From Nitrospinaceae bacterium (GTDB taxonomy: Bacteria; Nitrospinota; Nitrospinia; Nitrospinales; VA-1), in NCBI GenBank assembly GCA_029261475.1, contig JAJDBG010000154.1, positions 1 through 53,219 on the forward strand: a stretch of 53,219 nt of DNA. The letters are read 5' to 3'. This document shows positions 18,483 to 27,730 of the stretch, piece after piece. The notes beneath the pieces were generated by a model, which saw only the letters and a program-made list of their open reading frames with translations, did no database searches and was not told where the DNA came from. A program made the position numbers and the translations under genes. Each line of letters begins with the position of its first letter. Positions within the stretch are counted from its first letter, which is position 1.

Positions 18483-19358
18483 CTAAGATTGTAGTGAATA
18501 TTCGCGTAGCACTGATTTTAATTTCTCAAGACTTTCACTCGTCAAAGGTGCAAGCGGAGAACGCACTTCATCTTCGATTTTCCCCATCGCATGCAATGCC
18601 ACTTTCACTGGTACGGGGTTGGTTTCGACAAACATGATTTCGTTTATCTTGTACAATTCATGATGAATTTCTCTGGCCTTTTCGATCTGACCACTGGCCG
18701 CCGCTTTACACAGCTCGGCGACTCTTGCTGGCAAAATGTTGGCTGTGACTGAGATGACTCCTTTGCCACCAATCCCGAGTATCGGCCACAACAACACATC
18801 ATCACCAGACAGCACCGTGAACTCTTTTCCACAAAGGGCAATGATCTCCGTGATTTGCGACAGAGAACCCGAAGCCTCTTTCACACCGACAATATTTTTT
18901 ATTTTTGAGAGCCGTTGCACCGTGCTGGGGAGCATATTGACAGAGGTTCGCCCTGGAACATTATATAAAACAACAGGAAGATCCGTTTCACCTGCAACGG
19001 TTTCAAAATGCCGGCACAATCCATTCTGGCTCGGCTTATTATAATACGGGGTGATCAACAGAGCACCGTCGGCACCTGCCGATTGCGCGTGTTGTGTCAA
19101 CGTGATGGCTTCATCGGTAGAATTAGAACCTGTTCCTGCTAATACAGGAATCTTACCTTTGCAAGCATCCACTACAATACGAATAACCTCGTCATGCTCT
19201 GCATGAGTCAAGGTAGCGGACTCCCCCGTCGTACCACAGGGAACAATGCCTTGAGTACCGTTAGCAATTTGAAAATCAACCAAACCGCGCAAGGCCTTTT
19301 CATCCACCTTGCCATTTTTGAATGGTGTAACAATCGCGACAAATGATCCTTCAAACAT
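18483..19358 (-). CDS. dapA: 4-hydroxy-tetrahydrodipicolinate synthase
   Basis: 291 residues from MFEGSFVAIVTPF, the family start; the longer frame to 19406 adds a non-conserved leader. DapA condenses pyruvate with aspartate semialdehyde. The Schiff-base Lys is Lys160 in NIVGVKEASG, the catalytic Tyr is Tyr132 in VVLYNVPGRT, and VPCGTTGESATL (about 39-50) provides the catalytic Thr pair. It lies 78 bases after dapF. Confidence 0.97.
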   Translation of the reverse strand: MFEGSFVAIVTPFKNGKVDEKALRGLVDFQIANGTQGIVPCGTTGESATLTHAEHDEVIRIVVDACKGKIPVLAGTGSNSTDEAITLTQHAQSAGADGALLITPYYNKPSQNGLCRHFETVAGETDLPVVLYNVPGRTSVNMLPSTVQRLSKIKNIVGVKEASGSLSQITEIIALCGKEFTVLSGDDVLLWPILGIGGKGVISVTANILPARVAELCKAAASGQIEKAREIHHELYKINEIMFVETNPVPVKVALHAMGKIEDEVRSPLAPLTSESLEKLKSVLREYSLQS

Positions 19359-19436
19359 AATAAATTCCGTAGTAAAAAGTATCAGACGTTTGAGATTAAA
19401 ACCCACCAGAAATAAGACCTTGTCGCAGACAAGAAC

Positions 19437-20258
19437 CTACTCCAGATCTCCCAATACGCCGGTAAAAGAAATTTGCGTCAAACCTTGGAGATACACATCT
19501 CCCGTCAGACTTTCCTGCTCTGGATCGAAATAAACTTTAAGAACCTCTCCCCCTCGCGTTAATGCCGAAACGGGTGACTTCAAACCATGCTTGCGGGAAG
19601 CCAGTAATGCGGAAGCAACCACTCCCGTTCCACAGGCCAAAGTTTCGCCTTCAACCCCTCTTTCATAGGTTCTCACAACCAGCGAACCGTCAGGATTCAC
19701 CTGCACAAAGCAAACGTTAGTGCCCGCTGGAGCAAAAGTATCATGATAGCGAATGCCTTTTCCAATACGGGGGAGATCAATGTTTTCGATATCATCTGTA
19801 AAAACGACGGCGTGCGGTACACCTGTATTCAAACTATCAATAGAAAAAGATTCACCATCGACACTCAATGTCAAATTCTCACGCAAATCGAAAGGTTGAG
19901 TGAGTTTGATTTTCACCATTGCACCCTCGACTTCTGCACTTATCAAACCTGCTGTTGTCTCAAAAGACAGTGCCTTATCTGCAATACTATTTTCGACAAC
20001 ATAACGGGCCACACATCGCCCACCATTTCCGCACATCTCCGCCGAAGAACCATCCTCATTATAAAAATCCCACTTAAAATCGGCTTTGTCTGAATTCTCA
20101 ATGAAAATCAAACCATCGGCACCAACAGAAGTTCTGCGGGCGCAAACTTTCCGAACAAACTCTCTTTTCTCGCTTTCAGATACAACCGGTTCACGATTGT
20201 CGATGACGACAAAATCGTTCCCGCTCCCGCTCATTTTAGTAAACTTTAAATTCATCAT
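19437..20258 (-). CDS. dapF: Diaminopimelate epimerase
   Basis: 273 residues starting at the first of two ATG codons (MMNLKFTKMSGSGNDFV); a TTG two codons earlier is the alternative. DapF interconverts LL- and meso-diaminopimelate for peptidoglycan and lysine. The two catalytic Cys are in AEMCGNGGRCVARY (about residue 75) and TLACGTGVVASALL (about residue 218), with the substrate motif GVPHAVVF between. It heads the dapF-dapA-dapB run; a promoter candidate lies about 110 bases upstream. Confidence 0.96.
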   Translation of the reverse strand: MMNLKFTKMSGSGNDFVVIDNREPVVSESEKREFVRKVCARRTSVGADGLIFIENSDKADFKWDFYNEDGSSAEMCGNGGRCVARYVVENSIADKALSFETTAGLISAEVEGAMVKIKLTQPFDLRENLTLSVDGESFSIDSLNTGVPHAVVFTDDIENIDLPRIGKGIRYHDTFAPAGTNVCFVQVNPDGSLVVRTYERGVEGETLACGTGVVASALLASRKHGLKSPVSALTRGGEVLKVYFDPEQESLTGDVYLQGLTQISFTGVLGDLE

Positions 20259-20370
20259 GCTCAATTATATTTAATGTGATTTTATCTTAGATGCAAATTC
20301 AAGACCCTACGATTCCACCGTATCTGAATTTGTCAAAAAACTTATCAGACACAAAAACCAGGAACAGCGA

Positions 20371-20399
20371 ATACTATCATAGCCCTATATAAGGGTCAA
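20371..20399 (-). promoter_or_regulatory. Sigma-70-type promoter candidate for dapF
   Basis: On the minus strand TTGACC and TAGTAT are separated by exactly 17 bases, close to the sigma-70 consensus. It points at dapF, giving a leader of roughly 105 bases. The surrounding non-coding stretch 20259-20740 holds this, the terminator at 20616-20649, and nothing else I can support. Confidence 0.5.
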
Positions 20400-20615
20400 A
20401 CTACCGCGCAATTATTCAGCCTTAAAAAAAATAGGGGAAAAGGGCATAGTCGATTGATCAGACTCGATCGGGAAAATACCAATAACACTAACCTTAGGCA
20501 AACACAAAAGCTGATGTTATCAAATCGTTTTAAAATTGGGGAATTTTCAAGAGCGATTATCTTCTGCAGGAGTGTCTCTTGGCAAGAGAGCGGGGGGGAT
20601 CAATCGTTGAAAATG

Positions 20616-20649
20616 GAAAAGGGGTGAAGTATCTACTTCCCCCCTTTTC
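20616..20649 (-). terminator. Terminator-like hairpin after the electron-transfer operon
   Basis: A 16-bp stem with one mismatch (GAAAAGGGG-GAAGTA against TACTTC-CCCCTTTTC) around a 2-base apex. It lies about 92 bases beyond the stop of the flavin reductase gene, the last gene of the four-gene operon, so it probably ends that transcript. No long T run follows on the minus strand, so efficiency is uncertain. Confidence 0.6.
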
Positions 20650-20740
20650 ATATTAATTATCAACGAAGCTATACCAATGACGTCTCGGTCTTGGTAAACA
20701 AAAGAAGGCCCTTCTAAAAGGGACTCCTTTGAATTCAGGA

Positions 20741-22012
20741 TTATGCGTCTATAGTCAAATCTTTCTTTGGGACGGAGATACACGCCAAACAGGAACCCTC
20801 TTCAGGGTCTGCACCAGGCTCGCCCACATAAGTCACTTCTCCCGACTTGATGGCCACCAGACAGGTTCCGCAATTTCCGGCACGGCAACCCGATTCCATA
20901 GGAATACCGTTTGCTTCGGCAAAATCAAGAAGTGAACTGACCTCAGGATTCCAGGACATCGTCTTCACCGTTCGAGAAAAGGTCACCTTGATCTCACTCG
21001 TTTTCGCCGTAGTCGCAGGTTTTTCGGACGTATTCTTTTTGACAGTTGCTGGCCCAAAAGCTTCAAAATGAATTTTCTTTTTAGGAACACCCCAAGCCTC
21101 TAAGTCAGTCCGCAAGGACTTGATCATAGGTGGTGGGCCACAGAGATAATAATCATAATTACTCGATGGAAGAACTCGGCTCAACAAATCGGCAGAAACA
21201 CGTTCGCCGTAATGGTAGTCCTCGCCTTCCACTTCACCCTCACCAGGTCGGCTATAGCATATTTTGACTTCAATATTTTCATGTTGCTTGGCGATAGCCT
21301 CTAAATGCTCCTTCATCATATGCTCACTACGGTTTTTAATACCGAGAAAGAACCAGGTTTCTCGTTTCGAGTCGCTTTCCGCAATGCTGTTCAATATGCT
21401 CAGTACAGGAGTGATACCTACGCCACTTCCTAATAAGACAACCGGGGTTTGCTTGTTCTGATCTATATGAAAATGACCACTCGGTGCCTTCACATCGATA
21501 ATATCGTCAACTTTTAGTGAATTGTGAAAATAATTGGAGACAAGGCCCGGAGGTGCAGAAGGCTCATCCCGCGGGGCAGGCACTTTTTTAACTGACACAC
21601 GAAATCTATCGGGATGATTTGGACTGTCCGACAAAGAATAACACCGGGTCACTGCTTTCGGTTGCCCTGCAGGATGCACCTGAAAAGTCAGGTACTGACC
21701 GGGTTCAAACGGAGGAAGTGGCTTGCCATCGTGCGGAGCCAGATAGAACGAACAAATATCATCCGTCTCCATGACCTTATCAATGACCTGGAATTTACGA
21801 AATCCACTCCAGTGCAAAGTCTTCTTTTCGTTATCCAAACGCTGTTGATTGACAACTTGATCGATCTTGGCTTTTAACAATTTTGCCTCCAGATCGACCG
21901 CTACCTGTGTTGTTGACAACAACCGTGAATTATTAGCCAACAAAGTCAAAACGTAGGCTAGCATCCCTAACAGAAAAGTTATCGGGATAAGACTGATAAT
22001 TGAATTGAGCAC
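20741..22012 (-). CDS. Membrane-anchored FAD/NAD(P)H reductase with C-terminal [2Fe-2S] ferredoxin domain
   Basis: 423 residues with a GTG start that overlaps the stop of the decahaem gene (TAGTG). An N-terminal helix (about 8-27) anchors it, followed by a coiled segment. The FAD-binding domain has TRCYSLSDSPN (RxYS type), the NAD(P) domain has VVLLGSGVGITPVLS and YYLCGPPPM, and a linker leads to a plant-type ferredoxin domain with ESGCRAGNCGTC plus SCLACISVP (four cluster Cys). This is the benzoate-dioxygenase-reductase or NqrF-like architecture. It moves electrons between NAD(P)H and one-electron carriers, on the cytoplasmic side if the anchor is N-out. As the last gene of the operon it is the probable pyridine-nucleotide end of the chain. 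Confidence 0.9.
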   Translation of the reverse strand: MLNSIISLIPITFLLGMLAYVLTLLANNSRLLSTTQVAVDLEAKLLKAKIDQVVNQQRLDNEKKTLHWSGFRKFQVIDKVMETDDICSFYLAPHDGKPLPPFEPGQYLTFQVHPAGQPKAVTRCYSLSDSPNHPDRFRVSVKKVPAPRDEPSAPPGLVSNYFHNSLKVDDIIDVKAPSGHFHIDQNKQTPVVLLGSGVGITPVLSILNSIAESDSKRETWFFLGIKNRSEHMMKEHLEAIAKQHENIEVKICYSRPGEGEVEGEDYHYGERVSADLLSRVLPSSNYDYYLCGPPPMIKSLRTDLEAWGVPKKKIHFEAFGPATVKKNTSEKPATTAKTSEIKVTFSRTVKTMSWNPEVSSLLDFAEANGIPMESGCRAGNCGTCLVAIKSGEVTYVGEPGADPEEGSCLACISVPKKDLTIDA

Positions 22013-23937
22013 TATTCCTCCTTTACCCCAGTAACGGGCTCCTCTTCTTTTAAAGTAGCCTCTTTTTCTTCTTTAAATACGAACATAGATTTCTTGAAGC
22101 CTGTCTTGAAATGGTACTTATGACAAACCTGACAGTCCTGCTTGATTCTAGTTTCATTATGACAATTAACACACTTCACTTTTTTGATCGACTTGAAATT
22201 AGCCGTATAGCGACTCGCATCAAACGTTTTGAAACTAGATGCATAGTCCGCATCATTATCCAGAGTATGGCAATTGGAGCACGAGCTACCCACGCCCAGC
22301 ATTTCGATATGACTTTCGTGAATGAATCTCATATGCGGTTTTTCTGAAGAGTCTGCATATTTCCAGGCAACTTGCAATTTGGGACTTTGCCCTGGCTTGG
22401 AAACATTGGATATACTATGGCATTTGATGCAACCACCAACGCCCTCTTTCGGAGATAAGATTTGATCGCGCAATTCCATCGCACGCGCGGCTGACTCTTC
22501 ATCCTGAGTATTTTCAACAGATGAGATTGCAAACTCGATCCAACTCTTGGCCACCGCATCACCATGTTCGGCAGGCTTGTATCTCAATTCCAGAAAATCT
22601 GCATACCAACCACCCATTGCTTCAGCAGGAGGCTCGTATTCCCGATTAGCGCCCCAGGCACAAACGGCACGTTTGAGAGCTTCAGGGTTCAAACCAAACA
22701 ACATTTTTTCAGTGAGTCCTTTTTGGCCCGTCTTCTCCTTGACCAAATCAATCAAAGGGCCGGAAGATTCTTCAACCAGCGTTTGTAAAAACTCTTGCAA
22801 CGGTTGATTGTAAACTTCAGGATCGTCCCCTGGCATATTTAGAAGGTACGCACTCACCAACGAAGCGGTTTCAGTGGAAACGCTCATGAAATCTTCATCC
22901 GAGCCAACAGAGTCACTCTCACCACAAACATCCTGAACCAGTCCCGCATCCATATGGTTCTGGGTAAATTCAGGGAGCCGAAGAAGAATCAATTCCTTTT
23001 TGCCGATTTGCTTTGCATGGCACTTCTCGCAGGTTTCAAAACCGGCAGGTTTCACTTCTTGTTTTGCTAAAGTTGCAATATGGCACCCCGTGCATAATTT
23101 CGGTGCCACATCCACATGCTTCAGGTTCTTGAAATGTTTTCCCAAGTGAGTTACATGGTCAAAGTAAATAGACGTACGGGCTTCATAGGGATACTTTTCA
23201 GAAAACTTTGGGTGCCCAAGAGCAAAACTCTCAAATTGAGTTTTGTGACAATTATTGCATTGCTCATTAGTAAGAATTCTCGTGACTTCATTGCCCTTAT
23301 GCTCTCTATGACACATCGTGCATTGCGTTTTGACGTCACTGAAACTCTTGTTTTCGCTCCCACTCCTATTATGGGACGTGAAGCTTGGGCCGCCAAAAGT
23401 ATGGCAATCAACACATTGTGATGAGATATCGTTCTCAGAAAACACTGCCTGAGTCCAGGCAACAACACCTTTTTCATGATTTGCATGGCAAGCCTTGCAT
23501 CCTTTGCCCTCAGTGAATTTGGAATGCGAATTAGAGATCGGACCTGGGTCGGATATATCCAGAAAAGGCGTTTCAGCTGGAACAAATGTCTGAGATCCAC
23601 CAATCATCGCAATTATGATTCCAAGTGCGAGCATTGCAAGACGCCCTCGAATCACTCGCAGGGTTGAACGTGGCAAACAAGGCGGTTTAGCACGAGAGCA
23701 CTTTCCTGAAGAATCCGGGCCATCTTCGCAGGGGCCACCTGCTCTTTTAGGTCTACGGCATTCCCAACGATCCCCTTTTTTTGCGGGGTCACACTCCGAC
23801 ACGCCACCACAAGAACCATCGTGATTGGGGCCTTGGTGACAAGGCTTTTGCCAAAGCACCGAACGACCACAGCGGTAGGGGAAATTGGGCCGCTCGTAGC
23901 GGCTCTGATCATGCGAAAATGGATTGTTAGTAGCCAT
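22012..23937 (-). CDS. Decahaem cytochrome c with cytoplasmic Cys-rich tandem repeat
   Basis: 641 residues from MATNNPFSHDQSRY, whose ATG overlaps the upstream stop (TAATG). Residues 23-87 hold eight Cys in two similar units, each C-x9-C-x9-C followed by Cys 6 or 7 residues later and sharing PCxxGPxxxGxC. A single helix (about 98-116) preceded by basic residues indicates N-in topology, so this Cys-rich part should be cytoplasmic. Beyond it are ten CXXCH sites: CKACH, CVDCH, CTMCH, CNNCH, CTGCH, CEKCH, then a haem-free stretch of nearly 200 residues, then CIKCH, CSNCH, CVNCH and CQVCH. It is probably a membrane-tethered periplasmic electron wire. I recognise no named family for the whole. Confidence 0.9.
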   Translation of the reverse strand: MATNNPFSHDQSRYERPNFPYRCGRSVLWQKPCHQGPNHDGSCGGVSECDPAKKGDRWECRRPKRAGGPCEDGPDSSGKCSRAKPPCLPRSTLRVIRGRLAMLALGIIIAMIGGSQTFVPAETPFLDISDPGPISNSHSKFTEGKGCKACHANHEKGVVAWTQAVFSENDISSQCVDCHTFGGPSFTSHNRSGSENKSFSDVKTQCTMCHREHKGNEVTRILTNEQCNNCHKTQFESFALGHPKFSEKYPYEARTSIYFDHVTHLGKHFKNLKHVDVAPKLCTGCHIATLAKQEVKPAGFETCEKCHAKQIGKKELILLRLPEFTQNHMDAGLVQDVCGESDSVGSDEDFMSVSTETASLVSAYLLNMPGDDPEVYNQPLQEFLQTLVEESSGPLIDLVKEKTGQKGLTEKMLFGLNPEALKRAVCAWGANREYEPPAEAMGGWYADFLELRYKPAEHGDAVAKSWIEFAISSVENTQDEESAARAMELRDQILSPKEGVGGCIKCHSISNVSKPGQSPKLQVAWKYADSSEKPHMRFIHESHIEMLGVGSSCSNCHTLDNDADYASSFKTFDASRYTANFKSIKKVKCVNCHNETRIKQDCQVCHKYHFKTGFKKSMFVFKEEKEATLKEEEPVTGVKEE

Positions 23938-24740
23938 TATAAAAAGTATACGTGGACGACAATCAAATGCCACAATGTCAACGCCATCACGCCAACGGAA
24001 ATAGGCAAATGTATCAATAACCAACCTTTCAATATACGTTGAGCCGTATAATGAAAGTCGATTTTTCGTTTATAATCAGCTAAAGCAAAAATTTGCTTTA
24101 GATACTCGCGTTCTTTTTCGTCCAAATAGCGTTCCAAAATTTGACATTGATGGCGCACCCAATGCTGAGCACTTTGCCCCATAAAAGCATGGTTCAGGAA
24201 AAAACGCGGTCTTTGAAAAAACCAGTGCAAAGTTTCCAGGTAATGCTGCCCCAAAGTATCGCTTCCGGTCTCTTCTGCACATTTCAACAAGACCTCTTCC
24301 GCATTGCTACGTATTTCAAAAATCTCATTGGGAATTCGTTCGTAAATACACTCGACCCCACTTCGTGTTAAATAATGCGGATACAGCTTTTCAAGAAAAA
24401 GCCCGATAATCCCAGAAAGGGTCACCGCATAAAACAATCCGGCCATCACCTCATCCCCCAAGCCCACAGGCCACAAAGAACCCATGTGAAGCCAAAACAA
24501 GGACAAGGCTAAAAACCCTCCGATCGTATGCAATAAAAACCAGCGTGAAGCCGGAGCCAACGACAAGAAAGGCAGTCGCTTGCGCACAGAAAACAATGCG
24601 AGAAAAGAGACAGATGCAAACAATGCCCAACCCGTTATCTGAGATGGCTTACCAAGAAACTGCTCTGCTTGGCTGGCCCAAAATCCTATAAATAAGAAAA
24701 ATAGAATTGCCAGAAAGATATATATCCAGATTCGCATCAT
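23937..24740 (-). CDS. Dihaem b-type membrane protein
   Basis: 267 residues. Hydrophobic segments lie at about 5-21, 36-52, 67-90, 98-116 and 238-264, with a polar charged region at about 120-235. Two helices carry His pairs at the spacing used for bis-His haem b ligation: His71 with His85 (LLHTIGG...WLHMG) and His244 with His258 (LIHLPIS...LWHLIVVH). This suggests two haems b stacked across the membrane, as in cytochrome b and b561 proteins, able to carry electrons through the membrane or to react with quinone. The haem assignment is inference from these His. It lies 7 bases after the Fe-S gene and overlaps the decahaem gene by one base. Confidence 0.82.
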   Translation of the reverse strand: MMRIWIYIFLAILFFLFIGFWASQAEQFLGKPSQITGWALFASVSFLALFSVRKRLPFLSLAPASRWFLLHTIGGFLALSLFWLHMGSLWPVGLGDEVMAGLFYAVTLSGIIGLFLEKLYPHYLTRSGVECIYERIPNEIFEIRSNAEEVLLKCAEETGSDTLGQHYLETLHWFFQRPRFFLNHAFMGQSAQHWVRHQCQILERYLDEKEREYLKQIFALADYKRKIDFHYTAQRILKGWLLIHLPISVGVMALTLWHLIVVHVYFL

Positions 24741-24746
24741 AACCTG

Positions 24747-26429
24747 TCAATTCTCCTCAAAGGCGCCAGAGAACGCCTCACGAAAATCCACACGTTTAAC
24801 AGCATCGTGCGGACAAGCAAAAACACAGGCGGGCCCGGTTCTCTGCCCCGCACACAAATCACATTTCGTGGCTTTAAGAATGGGCTTTTGGTTTTCCGGG
24901 TCCACAACAAGACGCCCCGTAGTGTCCCTGATTTCTGCCATCCTGATATTTGAATAAGGACAAGAGTTCGCACATGTTTCACAGCCGATGCACGTATCAT
25001 CGTTGATGATCACCATTCCACCTGACAAGTCCCGGTGAATCGCACCCGTAGGACAACCAATCATACATACGGGGTCAGCGCAATGCATACAAGCATTAGC
25101 CACCATCCAATGATCGAACGTCTTTCCATGACGAATGAAACGTGGATTCCCCTGATGAGTATCAGAACAGGCCCGAACACAATCGTCGCAACGAACACAA
25201 CGGTCCAGATTGATCATCATCGTTTGAGTCCCGTTTATAAAACGCTCCTGAACTGTCCATTCACGCAATGCGCCATCGGCAAGGGTTTGATCAAACAACT
25301 CCATCTTCATTGGAGCAATATCTTCTTTCTTACGGGTAGCCCAATGAGAAAATAAATACTCTTCAATCGAATTTGAGGGCACCCGTAAAACATCCACATA
25401 CCCTAGGGCTGTTATGGTGACTTTAAGTGCAACATTTTCTTCACCCTTCCAGGCTCGGTAGAGTTCATCATCGCCGTAATAATCGCCAGCCTTCAAATAC
25501 GTTAGCGTTTGACGACCGTTTCCCTTCTTCACGGAAACACGGGCAAACCCAGCGCGAATCATCAATAATCCATCTGGATAATCACCTTCACGCGCAATAA
25601 CAGGCTCTTCTTCAATGATACTGGCATTGTCCATGTCCTTCATTTTGTTGTAAGTCACATGCCAGTCAAATTTTCCATGGGTCTCGAATAAAGCACTATC
25701 AGCAACGGCTTGCAAATTATCGTCGTCCAAATGCGAGAAAAGCTGAGTTGCGCTCAAATACGCATTCAACGCATTTTCCCGATAACGCTTATCAATTGCA
25801 TCCCGCCAACCTTCATCAAATTTTCTCAATTCCCGCAAACCCTGCCACCGGATCTCCAGAACGGTTGCCTGGGTTTCAGCAAAAACAGATGAAGTCCTCG
25901 GCAGTCTTCCCAACGCGGCAAGCTCTCCAAATAAAGCACCCGCCCCTAAAACCGCTGTCTTATTAGAATCCAAAACGGCAGGGACATCCTGCAAGAACAC
26001 TTGCGCCGTTCCAGAATCACTCCCCTTACGGAGAGAACGGTCTCGGTATCGCTCGGTATCGCGAACTTCTGGAATAATACTTTTTTTCCAGAGTTGAGAA
26101 AGTGCTTCCAAAAAGCTTTTTTTGCGAATTTTTGTGCGCCCCAACATTTCGTCAGGCAAGCCAGGGGAAAGAACAACACGCAAATCTCCACTCAAAATCA
26201 AAAAAGCAGAGTTCCCATAGTCGCCTTCACGAATAACGATATCACCGACTTCATAACGAACCGTTCGGCAATCATTTTTCAGGATTCCTTCAAGCGGTGT
26301 ACTGGCGGGAAACTTATCTTTGTCAATTGCAGCTATTTCTTTGATTTCACAGAGACGCTGAACCTCCTCGTCCGTCATATCTGGACTAAAGGGAGTATCC
26401 CAACGTTTGGGGCGGGAAAGTGTGGCCAT
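24747..26429 (-). CDS. Double cyclic-nucleotide-binding-domain protein with four [4Fe-4S] clusters
   Basis: 560 residues with no signal peptide, so cytoplasmic. A CNMP domain at about 55-205 has the phosphate-binding cassette ALFGELAALGRLPRTSSV, including Glu and Arg, with an insertion at about 95-158. A second CNMP domain (about 235-365) lacks the cassette Arg. The C-terminal third (405-545) is a DmsB/NrfC-type ferredoxin with Cys at 411, 414, 417, 421; 447, 450, 455, 459; 480, 483, 486, 490; and 523, 526, 535, 539. It therefore combines ligand sensing with electron transfer and heads the operon leading to the dihaem-b, decahaem and flavin genes. Control of electron flow by a nucleotide is inference. 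Confidence 0.9.
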   Translation of the reverse strand: MATLSRPKRWDTPFSPDMTDEEVQRLCEIKEIAAIDKDKFPASTPLEGILKNDCRTVRYEVGDIVIREGDYGNSAFLILSGDLRVVLSPGLPDEMLGRTKIRKKSFLEALSQLWKKSIIPEVRDTERYRDRSLRKGSDSGTAQVFLQDVPAVLDSNKTAVLGAGALFGELAALGRLPRTSSVFAETQATVLEIRWQGLRELRKFDEGWRDAIDKRYRENALNAYLSATQLFSHLDDDNLQAVADSALFETHGKFDWHVTYNKMKDMDNASIIEEEPVIAREGDYPDGLLMIRAGFARVSVKKGNGRQTLTYLKAGDYYGDDELYRAWKGEENVALKVTITALGYVDVLRVPSNSIEEYLFSHWATRKKEDIAPMKMELFDQTLADGALREWTVQERFINGTQTMMINLDRCVRCDDCVRACSDTHQGNPRFIRHGKTFDHWMVANACMHCADPVCMIGCPTGAIHRDLSGGMVIINDDTCIGCETCANSCPYSNIRMAEIRDTTGRLVVDPENQKPILKATKCDLCAGQRTGPACVFACPHDAVKRVDFREAFSGAFEEN

Positions 26430-26596
26430 TTTTAAATCAAGCCTTTCGCTATATACCTAAAACAGCTCGCTAAAAACAGAAACGACCTGCCAATGATTCG
26501 GGACTTCTCCTCCATACAGTCTTATAATCGTAGAATAACCTCTCTACAGAGTTAATTCCCTTGAAAGCAAATATTCTATTTTTTAAGAAGAGGAAG

Positions 26597-26626
26597 AAAG
26601 CCCTCCTTTACCAAGGAGGGCTTTTT
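26597..26626 (-). terminator. Rho-independent terminator after the tetrahaem gene
   Basis: A perfect 12-bp stem AAAGCCCTCCTT/AAGGAGGGCTTT with a 4-base loop. It lies about 80 bases past the stop of the tetrahaem gene and before the Fe-S operon on the minus strand, so it separates the two cytochrome units. The interval 26430-26707 contains no gene I can support. Confidence 0.8.
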
Positions 26627-26707
26627 CTAAAACATGTTTCTTTAACCATTACTCGGTATCCTAAACACAACTTGCTCCACACAAGTCGCACTCAACACCG
26701 ATACACC

Positions 26708-27685
26708 TTACTTATAATCAGACTTCGCAGGTAACTTACCGCCTACAGCAGCCGATAAATCTTTTCCAGCAATGTCCGCCGCAAATTTGATCGCATTTGC
26801 TCGCGTAGGAGCCGCCAAAAGACCAGCCGCCTCCGGAACACCACTCAATCCTGCTTTGGCATTCGCAACCCGTTTCTCCTGGGCCGCCTTGTATTTAGGA
26901 TCTGCCGACTTAGACATCGCATTTGTAGCCGACACTAAAGCCGCCGCTTGTCCCACGACATACTCACGGGAAAGCTCCGCAGAATTCATTTCAGCGTTTT
27001 CTTTAATATTAGGAGGATAGTATCGATGTCGCACTGACCCTTGAGAATATTTGACCAATTCGAAATCAGGGTTTATAGGATGCCCCGCTCCCAACATTTT
27101 AGCCAATTCATCTGCTGTCAAATCAGGGTGAGCCAACCCGTGACAAACCATGCAGTTTTCTGCCACTTCATACTTCATAGAAGGCCAAATCAAACCCTTT
27201 GCCTTTGAGTCAGCGATTCGTTTTGCTTTATGTTCAGCAGACTCCTGCTCACGCTTCACATCTTTTCCGCCATAATTGTCATGAACTTCCAACCATGCAG
27301 AAGATGGGCCATGGCAACTTTCACAAGAAGTACCGGATTTAACTTGCGGCTTACTATCAGCCTCTTTTTGCTCTTGCGTATAATGACAAAGAGAACAAGC
27401 CTTATTTCTCTTCATCCTCTTCTGGCCCTCTACTGCCGCCAAAATCTTCTTTGGTGAGGGTTTCGAATCATCCTTTGGCTCACGATGGACCGTTCGAAAA
27501 GACTTGAAATGCTTTGTACCTTCCCAAACTTTAAACTCAGCCTCGTGACATTCTTCGCACAACTTGGCACCTTTATTAAACGGATTCGCATCGGCAGATG
27601 CCACCCAACCCGATAAGCCGACAACGCCAGCCATAAAAAGAAAATTCAGAAAAAGTAATTTAAATCGCAAGCCAAACTGTCTCAT
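26708..27685 (-). CDS. Tetrahaem cytochrome c, c554-like
   Basis: 325 residues starting at MRQFGLRFKLLFLNF, where a GAGGGGA ribosome site sits 7 bases upstream; the frame continues to 27784 but that leader is not signal-like. A Sec signal peptide ends near ASADA, so the protein is periplasmic. Haem sites are CEECH, CSLCH, CESCH and CMVCH, all in the first 180 residues, in the CxxCH...KxWxxTKH...CHGPSS arrangement of cytochrome c554-type tetrahaem proteins. The last 120 residues lack haem sites and are rich in Ala and Lys. It is the third gene of the cytochrome-barrel-cytochrome group and is separated from the barrel by 194 bases that contain a palindrome. Confidence 0.87.
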   Translation of the reverse strand: MRQFGLRFKLLFLNFLFMAGVVGLSGWVASADANPFNKGAKLCEECHEAEFKVWEGTKHFKSFRTVHREPKDDSKPSPKKILAAVEGQKRMKRNKACSLCHYTQEQKEADSKPQVKSGTSCESCHGPSSAWLEVHDNYGGKDVKREQESAEHKAKRIADSKAKGLIWPSMKYEVAENCMVCHGLAHPDLTADELAKMLGAGHPINPDFELVKYSQGSVRHRYYPPNIKENAEMNSAELSREYVVGQAAALVSATNAMSKSADPKYKAAQEKRVANAKAGLSGVPEAAGLLAAPTRANAIKFAADIAGKDLSAAVGGKLPAKSDYK

Positions 27686-27730
27686 ATATATCCCCTCTAC
27701 TTGAAAATAAATATCGCCCCCACATGAAGT

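Noticed and set aside
20547-20783. A 78-codon minus-strand frame at the end of the flavin reductase gene
   Set aside because: It overlaps the ferredoxin domain out of frame, runs through the terminator and has no recognisable protein features.
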